Assembly: GCF_902686445.1 (NCBI RefSeq)
Contig: NC_062227.1
Coordinates: 20,659,678-20,723,677, forward strand
Direction: 5' to 3'
DNA: 64,000 nt
Source of the DNA: Sciurus carolinensis
Lineage: Eukaryota > Chordata > Mammalia > Rodentia > Sciuridae
In this document: one piece after another, positions 59,653-64,000 of the stretch
How positions within the stretch are numbered: position 1 is the first letter of the stretch
Layout: every line of letters starts with the position of its first letter
Program-made: the position numbers and the translations under genes
The notes under the pieces: model-generated
What the model saw: the letters and a program-made list of their open reading frames with translations, nothing else
What the model was told of the DNA's origin: nothing
Database searches by the model: none

Positions 59653-60960
59653 CAGATTGAATCTTTTAAAAACTTCTAGAAGTAATAAGTGCATTTATCA
59701 AAGTTACAGGATTCAAGATCCACATTCACATAAAAATCAATTGTATCTCTATATGGTATTTGTTGTGAACATTCACAAATCAGAAGATAAATATGTCATT
59801 CAAGAAAGCATCAAAAATATAAAATGTGTAGGGATAAATTTTACAAAATGTGCAAGATCTGTGCATTGAAAACTGCAAAACATGACTGAGGGAAATTAAA
59901 GATCTAAATAAATAGAATAATAAACCATGATGGTTAAACACTCAATATTTTTAAGATGTCAATTTATAGATTCAACACAATCTCAATCAAAACAGCAGAT
60001 TGTGTTGTAGAATTTGACAAGCTGATTCTATAAATCATATAGAAAAGGAAAAGATCTAGAACACTTAAAACAACCATGGGAAAAAATTATATTGGAGGAC
60101 TCTACTCCTGATTTTTAAGCTTAAAAAGGTACAAATGCATTTCAGCAAAATGCATTCAGAGAAAGAATTGTCCTTTTGACAAGCAGTGCTAGAACAATGT
60201 GGTTTGCATGGAAAAAAAAAAAAGCTAAAAGTCAACCAGGCAATCAAACAATAATTCAAACTTTGACTCATACCTCCAACTTTTTACAAAAATTGGCTCA
60301 AAATATAAGCTAAAAAATATTATTTCTAGAGGAAACATGGAAATTTTTTGTGATCTTGAAGCAAATATTTCTTACAGAAACTCCAAGATCATACAACATA
60401 AAGGAAAGGAAATCCATAAACTGGAATTTACCAAAATTAATGTTTTTGCTCTTTGACAGGTATTTATGACTAAGAGAACAAAAACGGTAGTCATGGAATG
60501 GAGAAAATACTTGCCAATAACAAAATAATATATGAAGGACTGTCAGAATGCAAAAATAGGAATCAAACAACAGAACATTTTAAAAACCTGCAAGGGATTT
60601 GAATAGACACTTCACAGAAAAAAAAAGTGAAAATGCATATCAGCATAGGAAAGATGCTTGACTTCATAGTCAGGAGGGAAAATGCAAACAAAATTCACAA
60701 TGAAAACAACTACACACCTACTAGAATGACCAAGGATTAAAGGAGTGATAATTGCAAGTGTTTATTGGCAATAAGCCTAGACTGGGAACAAGCAAAAGTA
60801 TAAACAAGTTGTGAACTATCCATACAGTAGATTAAAGTAACTTCCCAATAAAAAGATGCATTAGAGTTAGGTGCAAGAACAGGATTAGATCACAAAATAA
60901 TCATGTAGGGTAAAGGAAACTTGATTAAAATATGATTCTGAATCAGAGTACATTTAAAAT

Positions 60961-61955
60961 TCATAACAACTTCCTGAAAACTCGCTCATGCTGAGAATGA
61001 AAACTAAAGAAAACTACCTAACCCCTGTGCTGAGCAGGCACCAAGGGGCAGGATAAACATAGTTCCTCAGTCTACACATGTATATCACCTGGTTTTCATT
61101 TCTGTAAATTGTAACAGTTTCTGTGGAAACAGCAGAGAAACAATCTAACTGCTTCACCCAATTTGGTCAAACTGCATAGAATTCATTTTTCCTTTTTACG
61201 TTGCTTATTTCTTATGTGGGCAGTAGGGTCACACCCAGCTAGCAGGGATCCAGGCAGCTTCCCTGGTTCAACTTCCCACACAATTCTATTTATTTAAAAA
61301 CTTATCAAATTATACACTTATAAAATATGTAGTTTAGAGATTGCTCACTGTCCACTGCCTGTCATCCATCACTTGCTGGTTTGCCCACCTCCTGCCTGCC
61401 CATTGCCTACTGCCCAATTTCCACCTGCTGATTGTCCCCCCTTAGCCTCCAAACTGCCCTCAGACTGCCATCAGATCACCTGTTTCCCACTGTTGCCTGA
61501 AAGTCCATTGCCTGAAAGCACATCCCTGGTGGTCTCTCTATAAGCTGAAAGGGCATTGAAATCTTGGAACTATAGTAAGGCATGACCTGGATGAAGCCCA
61601 GGTTCATCAGATTACAGTTGGGTTTGCATGAGCCAGTCTGGGTCTGGCAAGCCTTTGCAAAGCTTCCCTGGAGGGAGCACAGGTTGGAGAAACTAGAGAA
61701 AACTGGGCTCTGTTCGGTTTAGTGAGTCCTGAAGTATGCAGGGACAGAAGGGGTCAGTCAGCTATAATGCGTAGGAAGATTAGAAGATGGTGTGAGGGCA
61801 TCTTGTTATCAACTCATCCACATAACTGGTTCAGCACCAGCTGGACTGAAGCTAACATCAAACCTCAGACAACCCCACATATCAGCAGAGAAGTGAAGCT
61901 GAGAAAAATTTTGAAAGTTAATGTAAGGAATCATTCAATTTTCAATGAACACATT
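60961..61955. other. No gene recognised; CTGCC-rich degenerate repeat
   Basis: 61345-61520 has an irregular, strongly pyrimidine-rich strand with recurring CTGCC/TTGCC words. The rest is unique-looking. An LTR origin is possible but not shown. Confidence 0.35.
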
Positions 61956-64000
61956 CCTTTTTCAAATTTTTTAAATTTTTTAAAAATTTATTTTTTGTTA
62001 ATAAATGGGATACACGTTGTTTCTTTTTGTACATGGAATAACACATACCATTTGCGTAATCATACATTTAAATAGGGTAATGATGTTTGATTCATTCTGT
62101 TATTTTCCCTTCCCCCCACCCCTCCCACCCCTCTTTTCCCCCTATACAGTCCCTCCTTCCTAACTAAAGGAGGAGAACATACACAATTTAAGCAGATGAA
62201 TTTCAAGGAATGAAATAGAAGAAGCCATCAAAAGCTTACCAACTAAGAAAAGCCCAGGACCAGACAGATTCTCAGGTGAGTTCTAAAAGAACTTCAAAGA
62301 AGAATTAGCATCAATACTCCTTAAATCATTTCATGAAATAGAAAAGGAGGAACCCTTCCAAATTCATTCTATGAGGCTAGTATCACCCTGATGCCAAAAC
62401 CAGACAAAGACACATCAAGGAAAGAAAACTTCAGACCAATAACCAATAACCCTAATGAACATAGACACAAAAATCATCAATAAAATTCTGGCAAATCACA
62501 TACAAAAACATATTAAAAAGGTAGCGCACCACAATCAAGTGGGTTTCATCCCAGAGATGCAAGGTTGGTTCAACATCTGGAAATCAATAAACATAATACA
62601 TCATATCAAAAGACTTAGACAAGAATCATATGATTATCTTAATAGACACAGAAAAATCATTTGACAAAATATGGTACCTCTTCATGTTCAAAAGACTAGG
62701 AAAAATAGGGATAGTAGGAGCATACCTCAACACTGTAAAAGCTATTTATGCTAAGCCTATGACCAACATCATTCTAAATGGAAAAAAGTTGAAAGAATTC
62801 ACTCTAAAAACTGGAACAAGACAGGGATGCCCTTTTTCACCACTTCTAGGCAACATAGTCCTTAAAATTCTGGTCAGAGCAATCAGACAACAAAATAAAT
62901 TAAAGGGATAAAAATAGGAAAAGAAGAACTCAAACTATCACTATTTGCCACAACATGATTCTATATTTAGAAGATCCAAAAAATTTCACCAAAAAACTTC
63001 TTGAACTAATAAATAAATTCAGTGAAGTAGCAGGATATAAAATCAATACCCATGAATCAAATGCATTTCTATACATAAGTGATGAATACACTGCAACAGA
63101 AATTAGGAAAACTACCCCATCCACAATAACTTAAAAAAAAAAAAAACTTGGGAATCAATCTAATGAAAGAGGTGAAAGACCTCTACAATGAAAACTACAG
63201 AACACTAAAGAAAGAAATTAAAACAAAATCTTAGAAGATGGAAAGATCTCCTGTGTTCTTCAATAGGCAGAATTAATACTGTCAAAATGGCAATACTACC
63301 AGTGTTATACAGATTAAATGCAATTCCTTTTAAAATTCCAATGATATTCATAGAACTAGAAAAAGCAATCATGAAATTCATTTGGAAAAATAAGAGACCT
63401 GGAATAACCAAGTCAATCTTGAGCAAGAAGAGTGAAGCAGGAGGCATCACAATACTAGACCTTATACTATACTACAGAGCAAAAGTAACAAAACAGCATG
63501 GTATTGGCACCAAAATATACATGTAGACCAATGGTGAAAAATAGAAGACACAGAGACAAACCTACATGGATACAGTTATCTCATACTAGACAAAAGTGCC
63601 AGAACATACATTGGAGAAAAGATAGCCTCTTCAACAAATGGTGCTGGGGAAACTGGAAATCCATATGTAACAAAAGGAAATTAAACCTCTGTCTCTTACC
63701 CTGTGCAAAAAGCAACTCAAAGTGGATCGAAGACTTGGGTACTAGAACAGAAACCCCATGTCTAATAGAAGAAGAAGTAGGCCTAAATCTCCACCATGTC
63801 AGTTTAGGAACTGACATCCTTAACAAGACTTCTAACACGCAAGAAGCAAAATGAAGAATCAATAAGTGGAATGAGTTCAACTAAAAAGCCTCTTCTCAGT
63901 AAAGGAAACAATCAATAACATGAAGAGAGAGCCTACAGATTGGGAGAAAATCTTTACCATTTGCACCTCTGACAGAGCAATAATCTCCAGGATATATAAA
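61956..64000. mobile_element. L1 with internal inversion, partial at the window end
   Basis: 61956-62160 is the reverse complement of an L1 3'UTR end: a T/A-rich tail, then GTTGTTTCTTTTTGTACATG, and a C-rich run complementing the G-rich tract. From about 62160 the sequence switches to the plus strand, matching 22150-24003 of the full-length L1 to the window end. The RT retains RQGCP, but at 62946-62960 a base is missing within the FADD motif, which shifts the frame. Open fragments at 62455-62911 and 63287-63854. The head-to-head order fits twin priming with the insertion on the minus strand. Confidence 0.88.

Larger units (their letters stand above)
58130..60960 (+). mobile_element. Old L1, ORF2 RT region, interrupted twice by SINEs
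   Basis: The order of L1 ORF2 is followed from the linker (AAGCTGGCTCTAGAAG) through the RT (GAAGAAATGAATTCAGTCG, GAAATTGAAATTGTAGTTAA, GGAACAAAGAGGG, ATTAACTTTATTTGCAGAAG) to the C-terminal half (TGGAATTTACCAAAATTAAT). Heavily mutated. A B1-dID and an ID have inserted in it. Confidence 0.85.

Overview
The window is nuclear DNA of a mammal, most likely a squirrel-family rodent (Sciuridae). The evidence is the mix of interspersed repeats: many tRNA-Ala-derived ID SINEs, some with a 3' tail after the A-rich segment that I associate with sciurid IDs; B1/ID dimeric SINEs; several MaLR LTRs (MLT1/MST type); Tigger-type DNA transposons; and L1 elements of several ages. No bacterial, CRISPR or operon-like structure is present. 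Family names are from memory of consensus sequences, not from a database search.

Only one piece of a probable protein-coding gene is convincing. It is a CpG-island promoter (about 3.24-5.06 kb) with a first coding exon on the + strand that encodes a signal peptide and ends at a consensus splice donor after position 4191, in phase 1. No later exon could be recognised, so everything downstream may be its first intron or intergenic DNA. A second, smaller GC-rich island at 36.8-37.1 kb has no identified gene.

Layout: 0-3.2 kb is mostly unique with one ID and an old L1 scrap. 3.2-5.1 kb is the CpG island and exon 1. 6.3-19 kb holds an LTR-like block, old L1, a run of MaLR LTRs, IDs and a MER2-like Tigger. 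19.1-24.9 kb is a full-length L1 bounded by target-site duplications, with 5'UTR monomers, a broken ORF1, a broken ORF2 and a telomere-like TTAGGG block in its 3'UTR. 25-32 kb has a MIR split by an ID, a Tigger-like element, a MaLR and a (TG)n. 33.1-34.7 kb is an intronless KRAB zinc-finger pseudogene next to an LTR-like sequence. 36-47 kb is mostly unique with scattered SINE, LTR, L1 and Tigger pieces. 47.4-52 kb is a stack: old L1, RPL13 pseudogene, MaLR, and a second MaLR split by an L1 that itself carries an ID. 54.8-57.9 kb is an old L1 interrupted by a SINE and a younger L1 with the same TTAGGG block. 58.1-61 kb is another old L1 with two SINE insertions. 61.96-64 kb is an L1 with an inverted structure typical of twin priming, running off the window.

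I found no undescribed multi-gene system. The most unusual signal is the block of seven in-register TTAGGG-like hexamers at the same place in the 3'UTR of two separate L1 copies. It points to an L1 lineage that carries telomere-like, G-quadruplex-prone sequence in its transcript and spreads it as interstitial telomeric tracts.
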